64,000 nucleotides of DNA, from NCBI GenBank assembly GCA_950295325.1, contig OX485806.1, positions 46,121,169-46,185,168 on the forward strand, written 5' to 3'. Origin of the DNA: Polytrichum commune (lineage: Eukaryota; Streptophyta; Polytrichopsida; Polytrichales; Polytrichaceae). Under the pieces are notes generated by a model. That model worked only from the letters and a program-made list of their open reading frames with translations, did no database searches and was not told the origin of the DNA. Below, in pieces: positions 11,378-22,933 of this stretch. Position numbers and translations under genes: made by a program. Each line of letters starts with the position of its first letter. Within the stretch, counting starts at the first letter, position 1.

Positions 11378-12123
11378 TTCGGTGTTATGGATGGCATCGC
11401 AAAGCTCCGAGGCATTAGCAATTGGGCCTACGTCCAACGGAATCAATTCCCAAGACAAGGTGACGATGCGGACAAGGTGTTCGTCTTGAAGATGTCGAAG
11501 GTTGGTCCAGAAAGTGGAGTGGATTTGGTTCGACGGATGCAACCGGGTGGGGACCTTGAGAACGCGTGGAGGATGTCCGATCATGTCAAGCGGGTCAAAG
11601 GGTGGACCACCATGGCCGCTCATATGTACAATGGGACTTATCAATGGGTCATGACCATTTCATGTTGTGATTTCCAATCGGAGGATAAGGATGCATAAGT
11701 TCTCTTTTGGCAGAACCTCAACCACGTCATGGCCCACCACGGTATCCCACATCCAACCTTCATAGGCTTCATGGCGGACAGTGCGCAAGCCAATTGGAAC
11801 GTTGTGCGCAGTGTGTATGGTTCAGGAGATCCCAAAGTTCCAATGGAGGGCCGTGAGCGCACTTGTTTTTTTTTCACTGGAAACAATCGCTCGAGAAACA
11901 TACGAAATCATATATAAAACATGAGTTACAAGACCAACATAGACACCTTTGCCTTCAATATCGGAATGCGTCATGTATGGAAGAGGCGGAGACTAGGTAC
12001 CTAGCTATCAAGGCTTGGTGGGCGTCATCGAATTGTACAAGTGAGGACGGTCTCAAGCACCTCCAGCTCTGGCTTGCTTTTTGGCACTTCCGCTACCTTC
12101 AATGGGGTGGTTTCATGGAACTG

Positions 12124-12212
12124 GTACATCTCCCTTATGATTCATTATTGTATTTTCCTGGATTCACTTTCCTCTCTCTGTACGCCCTCTAATACTTGAT
12201 TTCTCCAATCAT
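12124..12212 (+). other. Intron of MULE copy 1 with mutated acceptor
   Basis: Donor GTACAT after the codons for GGFMEL; 89 bases, the same length as the intron of copy 2 (37468-37556). The acceptor reads CAT|GAAAAAG where copy 2 has CAG|GAAAAAG, so the AG dinucleotide is lost. Confidence 0.7.
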
Positions 12213-13663
12213 GAAAAAGTTTTGACCCAAGACCAGTTGGCCGAGATGCCGTCGTGTAATCTTGCGGAGTCCGTCCACAACAAGTGGCTTCAAGCCTCCG
12301 GCAACAAGGGTGGAGATCTATACGTGGCTACGGTGGACAATTACATTCATGCATTCTTACATATTGTTGCATACTACCAATTCCTTAAAGGTGGAATTGG
12401 CGAAGATGGTCCAAGCAAAGAAGAACTGAAGCTCAGGGGTGCTCAACGTTGAGCTTAGCGTACTGGCAACCCCACAGTGTTGTAGAAGGTCTTGCTTGAC
12501 ATGCCCGGTGGGGAAGAATTTTGCACTCGGGATCCACACCTTGAGGGCGCCGAGGTGTTTGGATCGCAGAAGCGAAGACCGCACACTCCAATTGGTGATG
12601 ATGGCGATACCCACCACCCCAATACCGTCAACTTCTCTCGCCCTCACTGCGGTAAGCGAGTCACTCGACCTCAACCAGTACCACTACCTACTATCATTGA
12701 GGAGTCTTCCCCGTCTGTACAAGAGGTTCAAGTGCCTTCATCTGCAGGACTTGGTTTTCATCGTGTCACCGCCGTACAAGAAACCAAAGTAGATGTTTCT
12801 CTTTGGCATATTGCCCGCATACCCCATACCTCTGGGAAATCTTGTTGGGCTAATCATGCGGGCACGAAGAAGAAGTGCACCGCAAGAATCGTCACCAATA
12901 ATAAGAGCGTCCCTTCGCTGACCTACACCGGTATGTGGCATCATTACAAACTCCACTCTATGAAGTGCATGGATTTCGTCTTTTGTCCAGACGACATCGA
13001 GCGTTGTATAAAGGGCCCTCGTTGGAAATGGGTCATGCCGTTCTCTGGAGATGAACAGAACCCTCATATTCCCCCAATCTCAAGATTGGTACCAACCTCA
13101 CCCGTTCGGAGATCTTCGCGCTTGAGAACGCAGGTTTTCAACTCCCACCAAAGGAGCGCATCACACCAACTCGACTCTTCACCAAGTCCGCTCCCCCACT
13201 GGATATGTCTTGAATCCGTATTGCAGAACACCCCGACTTCATCATTCCGACAAGATTACCCAAGGTTGTTCGGCGATCCACCAGCGCACCTTCGGCAAAG
13301 CAGAGGCAGATGATTGCCTCTGCTGAAGCTATGCATGGTAGTGTTACGAAGTTAACTATGATCCCTCAACTGGGCTTTGGTTGCATTATCACTCTGTAGT
13401 CCAAGTCAAAACCGCAACCCCCAATTTACCAAGTCACAGTGAGTTCTCTTCCATAATGCAATTGCGCATGCTTCTTGGATATGATTTCCAAGTTTAGCCG
13501 CAAACAAAATTCTTATCTAAATTGTAAGCATCTCTATTACATCTTCATCAAGGTTTCTAATTTGGATGCGGAAGTGAATTTGTTCATTCACGCCCCGACC
13601 TTTAGCTTCAATGAAGTCAAACTCATCCTTAAAGGGGGTCTTTTGACACATTCTACTTCCTAA

Positions 13664-14143
13664 AATTCATCTCAGCCGACCAATACATTGTATTCTACTG
13701 GATGTGCCAATTGTGGACATCATGTGAACTCAAAATTGTTTGCGATAATAAATAAAATTCCATGGATTATTTTTATTCCCTTCAAGATGTTTTATTACAA
13801 TACGGAATTATGTCAAGCATGCTTACTATGTCTATCAACTATACTTCTCGTAGTCATCACTATGTTCATTTTCAGCACCTATGTCATGTTCCGACGATGG
13901 ATTAAAGGGAACATGGGGATCTCCTAGACTTCTAATGTCCTTTTCCCATCCTAGACCAGTAAACATGTGTCACCAAAAAGCCTCCACCTTTCAATTTTGT
14001 CCTAGCCCGAATGGAGAAGTTTATAATGACATGTAGAGATTTCTCTCTTTGTAACATAATGTATGATTCCAATCTATCGTTGGAATATATACAACTTAGC
14101 CAAGTCTATACTATGTCTTCTTATATTCCTTAATTTCGGGTAA
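13664..14143. other. Non-coding stretch after MULE copy 1
   Basis: AT-rich with no recognisable protein, RNA gene or repeat. It presumably includes the 3' untranslated part and end of the MULE, but no terminal inverted repeat could be matched by eye. Confidence 0.4.
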
Positions 14144-15645
14144 TGTCACATCCTTGTACTTCTCTAAAGTCCACCCGACCGCTTTGGCCACGTATGCCTT
14201 CAAAGATATCCCTCTTGTGAAGCGAGTCCTTGCCGTCGACTCCACACTATTACATGAGTTCTCGCTTATTGATTCCATAAATTACACAAGTTTAAGTATT
14301 GATAAATACTTATCACTTATTGTACTTTTCTCCTCACGCTTCAACCACTATATTGGTTTAATGAACTAATGGTTATCCCTAATGGAACCAAGCAAACTTC
14401 CTTTGTTCCCCTAGACTTTACTAGCTAATAGTGTAACTTTTCCATTACTTCTTGGAATGTCCTAAAATTTTATCTGTAACTAGGGAGACAAAGCAAAAAA
14501 ACATCTCACCAATTTGTGAGCCTATCCCATTTTCTGTCCGACAGTTATAACCATTTTAGTGTGTCAGTCTACCCAGATTTCAGAATGTCATAACTTCCTC
14601 TCACAGGTTCCAAAGAACTTCGAATTTTGGGAGCAATCACAAAAAACTAATTGTTTATGACCCCCTGAAATTTCAAACTATTTTCATTTTCTGCCAAAAC
14701 GTTATGGCCTTTTTAGTCTGCAACTCTTGAAAACACTTCAGAATGATATATCTCCTTCTCATCTACTCGGAATGACTTGACATTTGTACCACAACTAGGA
14801 AACCTAAGAACAAAGCATCCCTCAAACTTTCATGCGTTTCCAAGCCTCTGTCCAGGAGTTATGCCCATTTCAGCTCGAAAATGTTGGCGAAGTTCAGAAT
14901 GTCATAACTGCTGCTTTAGTACTCCAAACATCCTCAGATTTTGACCATGTTCATATAAACAAGTTTTTTACTAACCCTCTAAATTTCAATGAAGTATTTT
15001 CTTCTGCTCGGAAGTTATACCCCTTACAACCTAGACTACTCAAGAAATACCCAAGAAATATGAACTCAAATACTACAACTTGAAGCGATAAAATATCTTA
15101 AAATTATTCGCACCAAAACTAATTCTAACAAGAGGTCAAGCCCTCTTCAAGGCCAACTAGCCTTGGCTCTCCAACTAAAAACTAAGCACACACATGTGCT
15201 CCAATCTTGCTTCCAACACATCCACATTTATAACACGTGGGGTGCCTTGGAGCACGAAGGGAAAAGACGATGAGTGAGGGAAGAATGAGGGATTATATAG
15301 TGAGTTTGAGGGGGTGAGCACCCTCAAGGCTCACGATAAGCCCTCTAGATCTCCTCCTACTTTGTAGGCTCTAATCCTATCTCCTAAGCCTTCCTCCCTC
15401 AAATGATCAACAAGGATCCTAATTCAAACATTTAACTAACCTTGGCTTTCTACCTACCACACTTTACCAAGGTTTGTCTTTCTCCTACTTAAATCCACTC
15501 CACAAAAGCCTAATGCTTCAAACTAAGCTTTCTTCAAGCTTCACTATTTTTATATATTTATGAATAATCATAAATCACCAAAACACCACTTGTAATGTTT
15601 TACAAGTGTTAAAAACCAATGTGGGCATCAATTTGGGCTCACAAC
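14144..15645 (+). mobile_element. LTR-like region, family B
   Basis: Ends AATTTGGGCTCACA. The last ~350 bases match 31490-31822 and 32150-32466 block by block (CTCCTACTT...GTAGG, AATTCAAAC.TTTAA, ATGTGGGCA...TTGGGCTCACA). It contains degenerate repeated motifs of the 'ctgtcc.ggagttat.cccattt' type at about 14535, 14695, 14850 and 15010, which are common in plant LTRs. The 5' limit is uncertain; TGTCACATCC at 14144 is the best guess. No target duplication is seen. Confidence 0.45.
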
Positions 15646-16235
15646 ATGTCTCTCTCCTCTCCCATTGTCTGCATATGTCTCTACATCCGTATTGGATGTG
15701 AGTATAACTTATGTCCTGATTTATATACAGCTGAAGATAATCTCTTCGACCATAAACAATAATTGTTGGAGTCCAAGCTCTAGAGTTGACTCACACATAG
15801 GACAAAGACAAAAGTGATGGAATAAAAACGAAGCAAGTTGATCGCCATTTCTGTTTGGATTGACTCATTCTTCAATTATACCAACCTCGATAAAATCATT
15901 TTCATTCGTTCTTTCTTGGGATTATCATTGGGTTTAATCATTTACTTATCTGTTTTATCTTAATTTTCTATCATTTTAGCACTTCCCGATTTCCAAATGT
16001 AATGAGACCATTTCAAAATCAGGGCCTTTTGATTTATTTTTGGACCTATATATTCCACGGAAATAGGTCATAATGTTTTACTATTTTGGGAAGAATCTAA
16101 ATATTCTGGGTATATTGGAATATTTTCCCTACTATGTCTAAATTTGATCTGAGAATTTTATTATTTTTACATCGTTTTTGCTTTCTGCTCTCTAAATCTC
16201 CGCTCTCCGCTCACTGCTCACATAGAAATATCTTC
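15645..16235 (-). pseudogene. Truncated gene start and 5' region, duplicate of 40935-41444
   Basis: On the minus strand, sequence from about 16235 down to 15645 matches the plus strand at 40935-41444. It includes the repeated CTCTCCGCT-type motif, a block at 'acctat.tattccacggaaataggtc', the 'attgactcattcttcaattatacc' block and 'agtccaagctctagag'. At the end is an ATG at 15665 followed by codons for MGEERDM, against MGDERDM at 41424. The coding part is cut off exactly where family-B LTR sequence begins. So this is a promoter plus the first seven codons of an unidentified gene, beheaded by an LTR junction. Confidence 0.6.
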
Positions 16236-17166
16236 CGAGTTTATTGCTCGGTCGAACGTTGCTATGTCCCTCTGGACGTGAAAACTTTTGGGACTTCTTC
16301 CACTTCCCAATATTATTTTCTTTAATACGATCCTTATCTAAAACATCAAAAACAAAATTCTTCTCTTTCACTAACTCAACAGTTTTAGTCTCAAACGTTA
16401 AGGCCATGCTATATGCTTTTCCAAGCGTATAAGGATTCAAAGCTCTGACATCATATATGATTGAATTTTGAAGTCCCGTAACTAAACATATTTGTTTGTC
16501 TTTGTGAGACAAATCCTGAAAATATTCGACTAATTCGTCGAACCTATCTTTGTACTCACGAACTGACAATGTCCCTTGTGTATGGTCTTTCAAATGCTCT
16601 TTCATATTTTGGATATGATCACGTGGTAAAAAATATTCTAAGAACAATTTCTTGAACTGAGACCATGTTTCCACTGGCTCTTTGTTGGCTACCTCCCTGT
16701 CAGTTTTAACACGGGTCTACCAGAGGTTTTTCTTTGTGTGAGAGCTCCCCCTCAAACAAATTTTCTACCGTTCCTAAAATTGATAGAACTGCCTCAGGTT
16801 TAATGTTGGCTCCACCTGAAAATGTAGGTGGTTGCACGCTCTTCCGGATGTCGTGCAAGAATGTGTTTTTACCTCTCTCAAACGTGTGTGATGGGTGAAT
16901 AGAAGAAGAAAAAAATGTAGAACATGAAGGAGATCTAGCTTTCCTTTTACTCTTTTCACAACCATGTGCATGTTTTTCATAGCCATAACGACGACTTGGG
17001 AGATGGCATCGAGAACTTGTTTAAGCAAGGGCTCCGGGTCAGGAATCCCTCGGCTTTGAGTTTGCTCAAGAGGAGCAGTACCAAATGACACCATAGTGTT
17101 CAAGGAATCACAACACGGGAAAAAAATCCCTATGCACAATGCTACACAATGCAATTCAACAAACAC
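16192..17166 (-). pseudogene. Retrotransposon gag remnant
   Basis: Just downstream (minus sense) of a primer-binding site. An N-terminal block at about 17100-16774 is open; then after a stop and frame change a clear Retrotrans_gag domain follows at 16674-16192 with WSQFKKLFLEYF, a basic helix, REYKDRFDELVEYF and a C-terminal KKSQKFSRPEG tail. Family knowledge: this is the capsid domain of Ty3/gypsy-like elements that packages element RNA in the cytoplasm. No zinc knuckle, protease or reverse transcriptase follows; instead the duplicated 5' region at 15645-16235 abuts it, so the element is truncated. Confidence 0.7.
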
Positions 17167-17191
17167 GACGCCCTGATACCAAAAATGTAAT
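17166..17191 (-). other. Primer-binding site for initiator Met tRNA
   Basis: Minus strand TGGTATCAGGGCGTCGTG, the usual plant retrotransposon site complementary to the 3' end of initiator tRNA-Met (TGGTATCAGAGC). It lies between LTR sequence ending GGACA (about 17192) and the gag remnant, fixing the direction of that element. Confidence 0.75.
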
Positions 17192-17520
17192 GTCCATTGC
17201 TAATAGTTCATAAAAACAATCATTTATTGAGTAAAGCGCACCTCCCAACCTAGAGACACACCACAAAACATAATGTGTGTTCTCCTTCCCCCGAGCCATA
17301 TTTGTATATAGTACCTAAGATATACTTTTAAGAGTCTCAAGTCTTTCTATACATAGACTGAAATTTCTTTATTTATATGCTTAAATTACTTTCTTTTTTT
17401 CTTTTCATAGATAAGAATCATCCAACTTCTTGTTCTTCTCATCCCTCGATTTCCCATTCATCCCTGCAAATTATTTGCATCCTCAACAATACATTTCCCA
17501 ATTAGTCCATTATAGTTGAT
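17192..17520 (-). mobile_element. LTR (family C), partial
   Basis: In minus sense this ends in ...GGACA immediately before the primer-binding site, as expected for the 3' end of a 5' LTR. The other boundary is not visible; family-A LTR debris starts at about 17521. No second copy is in the window. Confidence 0.5.
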
Positions 17521-17665
17521 TCCCCTCCTATGCACTATAAGGTCCGCGCGGTATGGGGAGCTTACTACTAGCATGGCGGAATGAAACGCGTTTGCGCTCG
17601 TGATCATTGCTAAAATTGAAAAAAATTACCAAGTAAATTAAGGGGAGTTAGCGAGGGTTGCGACA
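17521..17665 (-). mobile_element. Family-A LTR fragment (5' end)
   Basis: In minus sense it starts TGTCGCAACCCTCGCTAAC and follows the family-A LTR for about 145 bases (GAGCGC..., GCCATGCTAGTAG, GGACCTTATAGTGCATAGGAGGGGAA-like). It is diverged compared with the solo LTRs. It abuts a fragment of the opposite LTR end in the opposite orientation. Confidence 0.65.
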
Positions 17666-17796
17666 CCCAGGGCCTTTATCCACACAAGGATCACTTGGGC
17701 CCTGTTATCTATGTCGCCACAAGTCTTAAGTGTCACTTAAGAGTCCCCTTTGTGCCTATGGTGTTGTGGGCACTCCTCATAAGGAGGTGTGCGACA
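17666..17796 (+). mobile_element. Family-A LTR fragment (3' end)
   Basis: Matches the last 130 bases of the family-A LTR (GGATCACTTGGGCCCT, CGCCACAAGTC, CCCCTTTGTGCC..ATGGTGTT, GGGCACTCCTCAT, GTGTGCGACA). Together with 17521-17665 it forms an inward-rearranged pair with the LTR middle deleted. Confidence 0.7.
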
Positions 17797-17814
17797 TAAG
17801 GTGTGTACATGTTA

Positions 17815-20135
17815 CGAACTTGCAACACGGGTAGATCACTCTGAGGCATTTTTGTGCACCACGTGCGGCTGGGGTTTTTTTGTTTTGGGGCTATTTACCT
17901 TCAAGGGCTTAATTAAAACCTCCTTATAATTACTTGAATTTCAAAAATGGCCCATTTGTTTGCACCCTTCCATTACTTATATTGTCCAAGTCACTGCAAT
18001 TTTTTGTATTCTATATTCTTTTTAAGTAATAAAAGTTAATCTACTTCCTAACGCAATTGACGAGTGTTGAGGGACATGGTGTGAAGGTTTATTTTGATTC
18101 CTTTATCGAATTAACCTAATATAAGTGGTAAATAGACTTTAGATAGTAAATATGAGGTCGGTTAGGTAAGTTGGGAGTTAGAAACTAGCCTAGTAAGTAA
18201 ATCCTAATAGGACAAGCATTAACGGAATATTATAGGACTATGTGAGGATTGACTTAGCTAGGGCAAGATTTAAGTGGTTGGTAAGGCTAAGATTGACTTA
18301 GCTAAGGGCTAAATCCAAAGTGACTACGCGACAACGGGTTAAAGGAGTGGAGCAAAACAACGTGGACTAGATGGATGCACGTTTGACCAAGCCGATTCGC
18401 TTCGACGAGAGAAGATCCAAGTTGACAAGTGTCTTTGGGCACTACTAAGTCAAAATGGATCTAAGCGGATCCAATGCGAAAGATCAACAAAGCCTAAACG
18501 GATCCAATGCGAGGGTAGACGTGGCAAGACGGAATACCACGGAGTGTCTACCTCGACCACCTATTTAAGAGGCATCGAAACTCCATCAAGCATGACCACT
18601 ATTCCACTTCATCGGTCTCGGGCCCTTCGAGCCTCAACCTTCTCGACGCTTAGTATCTATCTCGCCAACTTAGGTGTCCCCGACTTCTATTAGTAGTTAG
18701 TAGTTAGTAGTTAGTAGGGGGAGTGGTTGTACTCCTTGAGAAGGAGTAAGTGTTTCTATCTTTCAAATAAAATATTCTCTTATAGTTTTATTAGTATTTT
18801 CCTCTTTGTATGACATTCACATTCCTCACCTCTTCTTTACTTGTTAGTGAAGCAACCTTAGTTTATATAGAATGAAAATTAGTTAGCAACTTGAATCATA
18901 TAGGACAGCGTACTTTAGAGGATTGCCACGTCTTACCAATAAATCTGATTTCAATTTATTTTATATGCATAGATAGATAATAAAATTTTCTTTCCAACAA
19001 AATTAGTTTCATGCACATCTAAAATTCTGTCTAGAAGTTATAAGTGTTTCCGTGAGACAGCTCCTGATGTAGCACTGCTGACTTTGAAGCTTCACCCCGG
19101 TTAGCTGGTTGGGCCATTTTCTACAAGTTTTATATTTCTAGGTAGGACTTGAAGTTATCTATCCTTGCATCCTAATCTTGCGTAAAACTAAAACTCTGTC
19201 CAAAAGTTATGAGGGTTTCCGTGAGGCAGCTCATGTATTTCTTCTTTCTTCATATTCCTTTTTGATTAGTTAGAAGTTTTATTAGCATTTGGTATTCTTT
19301 GCATTGATTTTTAGTAGTTTAGCTACATTAAAAGGGTCTAGGTTGCCTATTCCAAGGTAACTAAGCTTAAGTTGGACTAATCGGATACTTAAGAGGCTAA
19401 CTATTATCTTTTCTCTCAAAAAGACTTTCGAATCTTATAAAATGTATTTGTGAACGAAAAGTAAGCACGACTCAACCCTTTGGCTTGGAAACCAAGGGGT
19501 TGCCTACTTTACCTCACACATGGAAACAAACAAGGGTACAAATAGTAATATCATTGCAAACATAGTTATGAAGAAAACAGATAGGACACCATAGCAAAGT
19601 AATATCATTGCAAACATTGTTATGATGAAAACACATAGGAGATGCTAGCACAAATACCATAGCAGTCATTGCAATGCAAGTGACCAAAAACACAGAGCAT
19701 AGTAAAGCAGGTTTAGAATTTACAATTTAGGGTGGAGTCCACAATGTTACAGCGCGTACAAAATAACCCTAAGTACACCACAAATAGGGTAAGGGTGGAA
19801 ACATAGGAAAAGTGTCTGTGTGTTCACAAACACAACATGCGGTTTAGGGTTTAGAGGTTTAGGGTCCACCCTATGCCATCCCATTTACATACCATACTAA
19901 ACATACCTTCTAGGATCCTTATCTTCAGTCCCTATATTAATTTTACAAAAAAATAATGGCCCACGTTTTATGTCCATCTAACTTACTTATAATGGGATTG
20001 TCTACATTTAATGGCCCCTTCATTATTTGGAATTCCTTTATAATTTTTTATTTCAAATGATTTTAATCCTCTCTATATAATATTCCGCACGTCGTTTTTG
20101 AAATGCACTAAGTGATCTACCCGTGACTTGCAACC
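17815..20135. mobile_element. Region bounded by a candidate inverted-repeat pair
   Basis: The left end has TTGCAACACGGGTAGATCACT followed by a GCATTT block. The right end, in reverse complement, has TTGCAAGTCACGGGTAGATCACTTAGTGCATTT. About 28 of 32 positions agree, so these could be the terminal inverted repeats of a ~2.3-kb non-autonomous DNA element. No clear target duplication is visible. The interior holds the LTR-like block at 18064-18800 and AT-rich sequence with no coding potential; two related motifs ('tctgtc.a.aagttat.ag.gtttccgtgag.cagctc') are at 19026 and 19193. Confidence 0.4.
18064..18800 (+). mobile_element. LTR-like block with TATA and poly(A) signals
   Basis: Contains CCTATTTAAGAGGC (about 18560) followed about 200 bases later by a run of TAGTTAGTAGTTAGTAG and by CAAATAAAATATT (about 18765), a poly(A)-like signal. 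This spacing suits an LTR. Ends are not defined and no target duplication was seen. Confidence 0.3.
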
Positions 20136-20139
20136 TTTA

Positions 20140-20985
20140 ATAATGATAAAATAGGAAAAATGAAATGGTTTGTAGATGAGGTGAGGGGTAAGTTTCAAAC
20201 ATCTTTCAACTTAGGGAAGATGGTCACCATAGATGAAATGATGTTATGGTATAAAGGTGAGTTTTTTTGGGTAGATAGTACATGCGTAAAAACCCTATGA
20301 AATGGTGGGAGGGGAAATAACATAGTGAGATTTTGGTGTTTGATCGATTCCTCCAACAAATATATATGGAATCTTATTGTTTAACAAGGGGCATCCAAGG
20401 GTGGGTCCACAACCCTCAAATGTAAAGAGAGGAGGCACAACAATTGTTACATTTTTCCATGAAAGAAAACATGTGGGTAATTATGGACATTTTTTTGTGT
20501 CATATATATGTTTGTGGATTTATTGAAGAGGGTCATGTATGCCCCTAGGACAATCGAGTCAATCTGCATTGGACCTCCAAATTCATTGAAGGATAAAAAC
20601 AATTACCAATAAATTACCACAAAGCAAGTTTATGCGGGAGATGCATGCGTCTTGTAAAATGTGTGCGGTAATTTGGATTGACCAGAAACTGATGATGTTG
20701 GTTTGAACATCTGTATGGCCAATTGTCAACAAAATACAAATTATTACCGCCGAAGGTATATAACGGGGGTGGGGGGATCCAAGTTCTAACCTCATCCATC
20801 CATCTGAAATATACCACGTATATGACAGGCGTCAATGTTGCAAATCAACTCCGTGGTGAATACTCGTGCCATGTGCGGTCCCACAAGCAATGGCAACGCA
20901 TTTTTATTACTGGATATTACAATGATAAACACCTACATGATTAGCCCTCTAGCTGAGGTAGACGGAGGGGTGGGACATGGTGGAT
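20140..20985 (+). pseudogene. piggyBac-like transposase remnant
   Basis: Conceptual translation across several frames gives two piggyBac landmarks. Near 20200-20290 is a VTIDEMMLWYKG motif, matching the IDE.M..fKGR block that carries a catalytic Asp. Near 20810-20935 is YMTGVNVANQLRGEYSCH followed by W..IF..LLDI..INTYM, matching the conserved YN.YMGGVD.ADQLR...W...IFF...D...VNAY block. Many stops lie between. Family knowledge: piggyBac transposases are DDD nucleases that insert at TTAA. No TTAA-flanked ends were identified. The C-terminal Cys-rich domain is not clear. Confidence 0.65.
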
Positions 20986-21848
20986 ATAGGGTTTATCATA
21001 GGCCAGGAGTAGGATGTGTAAGAATGGGCTCCATGTTGTTTGCATTGCATTTTTTCGAGTGTTCCCCATGGGGCCAATGACTAGTTTTTAGGGTCCAAAA
21101 TTTAATTACATGTGTCATAAATTTGCCAAAATTTTGATATAAATAAACATAGATTTTCCCTAACGTCCATCATTTAGATTATAGAATTTGGTAAATGTGG
21201 GACTCATGCAAACAAATATCATAATTGGAGCCTTTTGTTCAAGTGTTCGTTACAACCCCCTTTGCCACCCTAATTTTATTTATTTATATTGGAGTTTATT
21301 TTTGCATCAATTGTAATATGCTACACACCAATGAATAATGTACAATGATGTCATCTCAAAAGAAATTGCATTAAGTTTGGGGTCCGTTTTGTTATGACCC
21401 CTCAAGCTCGGGCACCTTCACAATTCCAATAGACCATGGGGAAGGACATCAATCTCAATGGACAAAATGTAAACACAAAGGTGAGTTTTCTAGGGTACAT
21501 CATGAGGGTAACTTCCAATCCATAAGGTTGGAAAATGTTACATGTTTGGCAATCTATAGGGTTGGGAGAAGTTAGATGTTTGGCAATCCACACCCATGGT
21601 CCCATAAACAAAAAAACGACAATTTTGGGTGAAATTGCACGAATTCAAGCCTGCTTCTTCAAGGGTTAAGGTAGATGGGCCTAACATGGTTATTTTTTTT
21701 GTTTGCTACTAGCATGAGTGGTGAGTAGTATTTTGTAAGCAATGGGCAATAGCATGTAAGCATTAAGCTCCAAATATTAAGATTCCCATTAGTATGTGGT
21801 ATATAATGTAGATTTTACACTTGATTATATGATTTATACATATGCTTA
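20986..21848. other. Unassigned AT-rich sequence
   Basis: No gene, RNA or repeat recognised. It may include the remaining 3' part of the piggyBac-like element. Confidence 0.4.
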
Positions 21849-22519
21849 CAGTCTAACCTTGATAATGTCACCCTTGTTAATGGGACACCTTGATACTGTC
21901 ACCCTTGTTAATGGGACACCTTGATACTGTCACCTAAAAGTTTGAAACCGATTTTCTTAGTGTAAAACTCCCTCGTTATTATCCCTATCACCCTTGTTAA
22001 TGTCACTATTTTTTTCCAAAATCCGTAGTGTAAATGTGATAATATCAAATATGGATGGATTGTATGTGATGGTTGGATGGACATATTGTAGTAGCCAAAA
22101 GGGTCATGAGCCACCCCTGTGATAAATGCAATGTTATTCAAAGGGTCATGAGCCGCCTCTGTGCACCAACCCTGAACGGTGTTGTCTATACACGGCACTC
22201 AAAGGTGTTGTCTTTGACGGCGCTGCCAAGACTTCTTGGCCTCTATGCACCCCACCTTCCGTCACATGTGTTCACCTATGTGTCTTTGAGGGTTTCAGCT
22301 TGTGTGAAGTAATTTAGGATGTTAAGTTCTACGGTTTAGCTAAGCTGGTACAAAGTAGTGTCGACTTAAGCTAAATTAGTTCAATTGGTTTGCAATGTAG
22401 AAATCTCAAGATATGTGGCACGGTCTTCACTGTTTCTATAGTCAATAGTCGCATAGGAGAATCTAGTAAGATCATAAGTGTTAGCCGCTCATCCTAAGTG
22501 GGCATTCAATTAGGAACAA

Positions 22520-22662
22520 TCTTCTAGATTAGTTAGTCAAGCTCATAAGTAGAAACAATCTTCTAGGTAGGTTAGTCAAGCTCATAAGTAGAAACAGTCT
22601 TCTAGGTAGGTTAGTCAAGCTCATAAGTAGAAACAGTCTCCTAGGTAGGTTAGTCAAGCTCA
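22520..22662 (+). repeat. 39-bp minisatellite inside the pogo-like element
   Basis: Three and a half copies of TTAGTCAAGCTCATAAGTAG plus AAACARTCTTCTAGGTAGG, nearly identical. They lie in the non-coding left part of the element. Confidence 0.85.
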
Positions 22663-22933
22663 TGGTCGAGCTCACTTGTATATAATGAACCATTGTTCAT
22701 TTGGAATTTAAATGCACACTTTCTATCATAGGCTTGTGTTTCTTCATGCAGTGCAGGTGTTCTTCGTTGTGTTGTTGTTTTTGTTGTTGTTGCTACATTG
22801 GAAGCTAGTGATTGGCTGGTTTTTTGCTCTTGTAAGCCTTCGTTGGCATTGTTGCATAGCTTTGTGAATTCGGTAGCGTATGAATTATTAAGGACAAGAT
22901 TTGGGGAAACTGAATGTTGATCTATTTCAAGCA

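Larger units (their letters stand above)
9016..13663 (+). pseudogene. MULE-like transposase, copy 1 (broken)
   Basis: Homologous over its length to copies 2 and 3. Order: N-terminal region, a VIDLSD acidic motif, a Cys/His-rich WRKY-GCM1-like domain (VWTKTQTTNIT, then CVGHLQC...C, then HIGTHQH), the DDE core (YNGTY, MADSAQ, then CFFF..., NLAESVHNKW) and a C-terminal SWIM-like finger (CNC...CKH at about 13460-13530). Breaks seen against the other copies: a 1-base insertion making TAG at 10223; TAG near 10332; a solo LTR at 10405-11377; TAA near 11696; a frameshift in a T run near 11870; intron acceptor AG changed to AT at 12212; three stops at 12450-12490; a 7-base deletion near 13080; stops near 13211, 13397 and 13455. 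ATG 9016 matches the start of copy 2 (MAS). It cannot be functional. Confidence 0.85.

Noticed and set aside
11145-11700. Recurring frame in the 3' part of the family-A LTR (also at 25678, 28578 and 36181)
   Set aside because: It recurs only because the LTR recurs, overlaps frames on the other strand, and has no codon or domain signal.
13688-13927. 79-codon hydrophobic frame after MULE copy 1
   Set aside because: AT-rich sequence gives such frames by chance; no start context, homologue or matching copy elsewhere.
19848-19870. TTTAGGG-like motifs (GGTTTAGGGTTTAGAGGTTTAGGG)
   Set aside because: Only three imperfect copies; far too short for a telomere. Kept only as a weak hint of plant origin.
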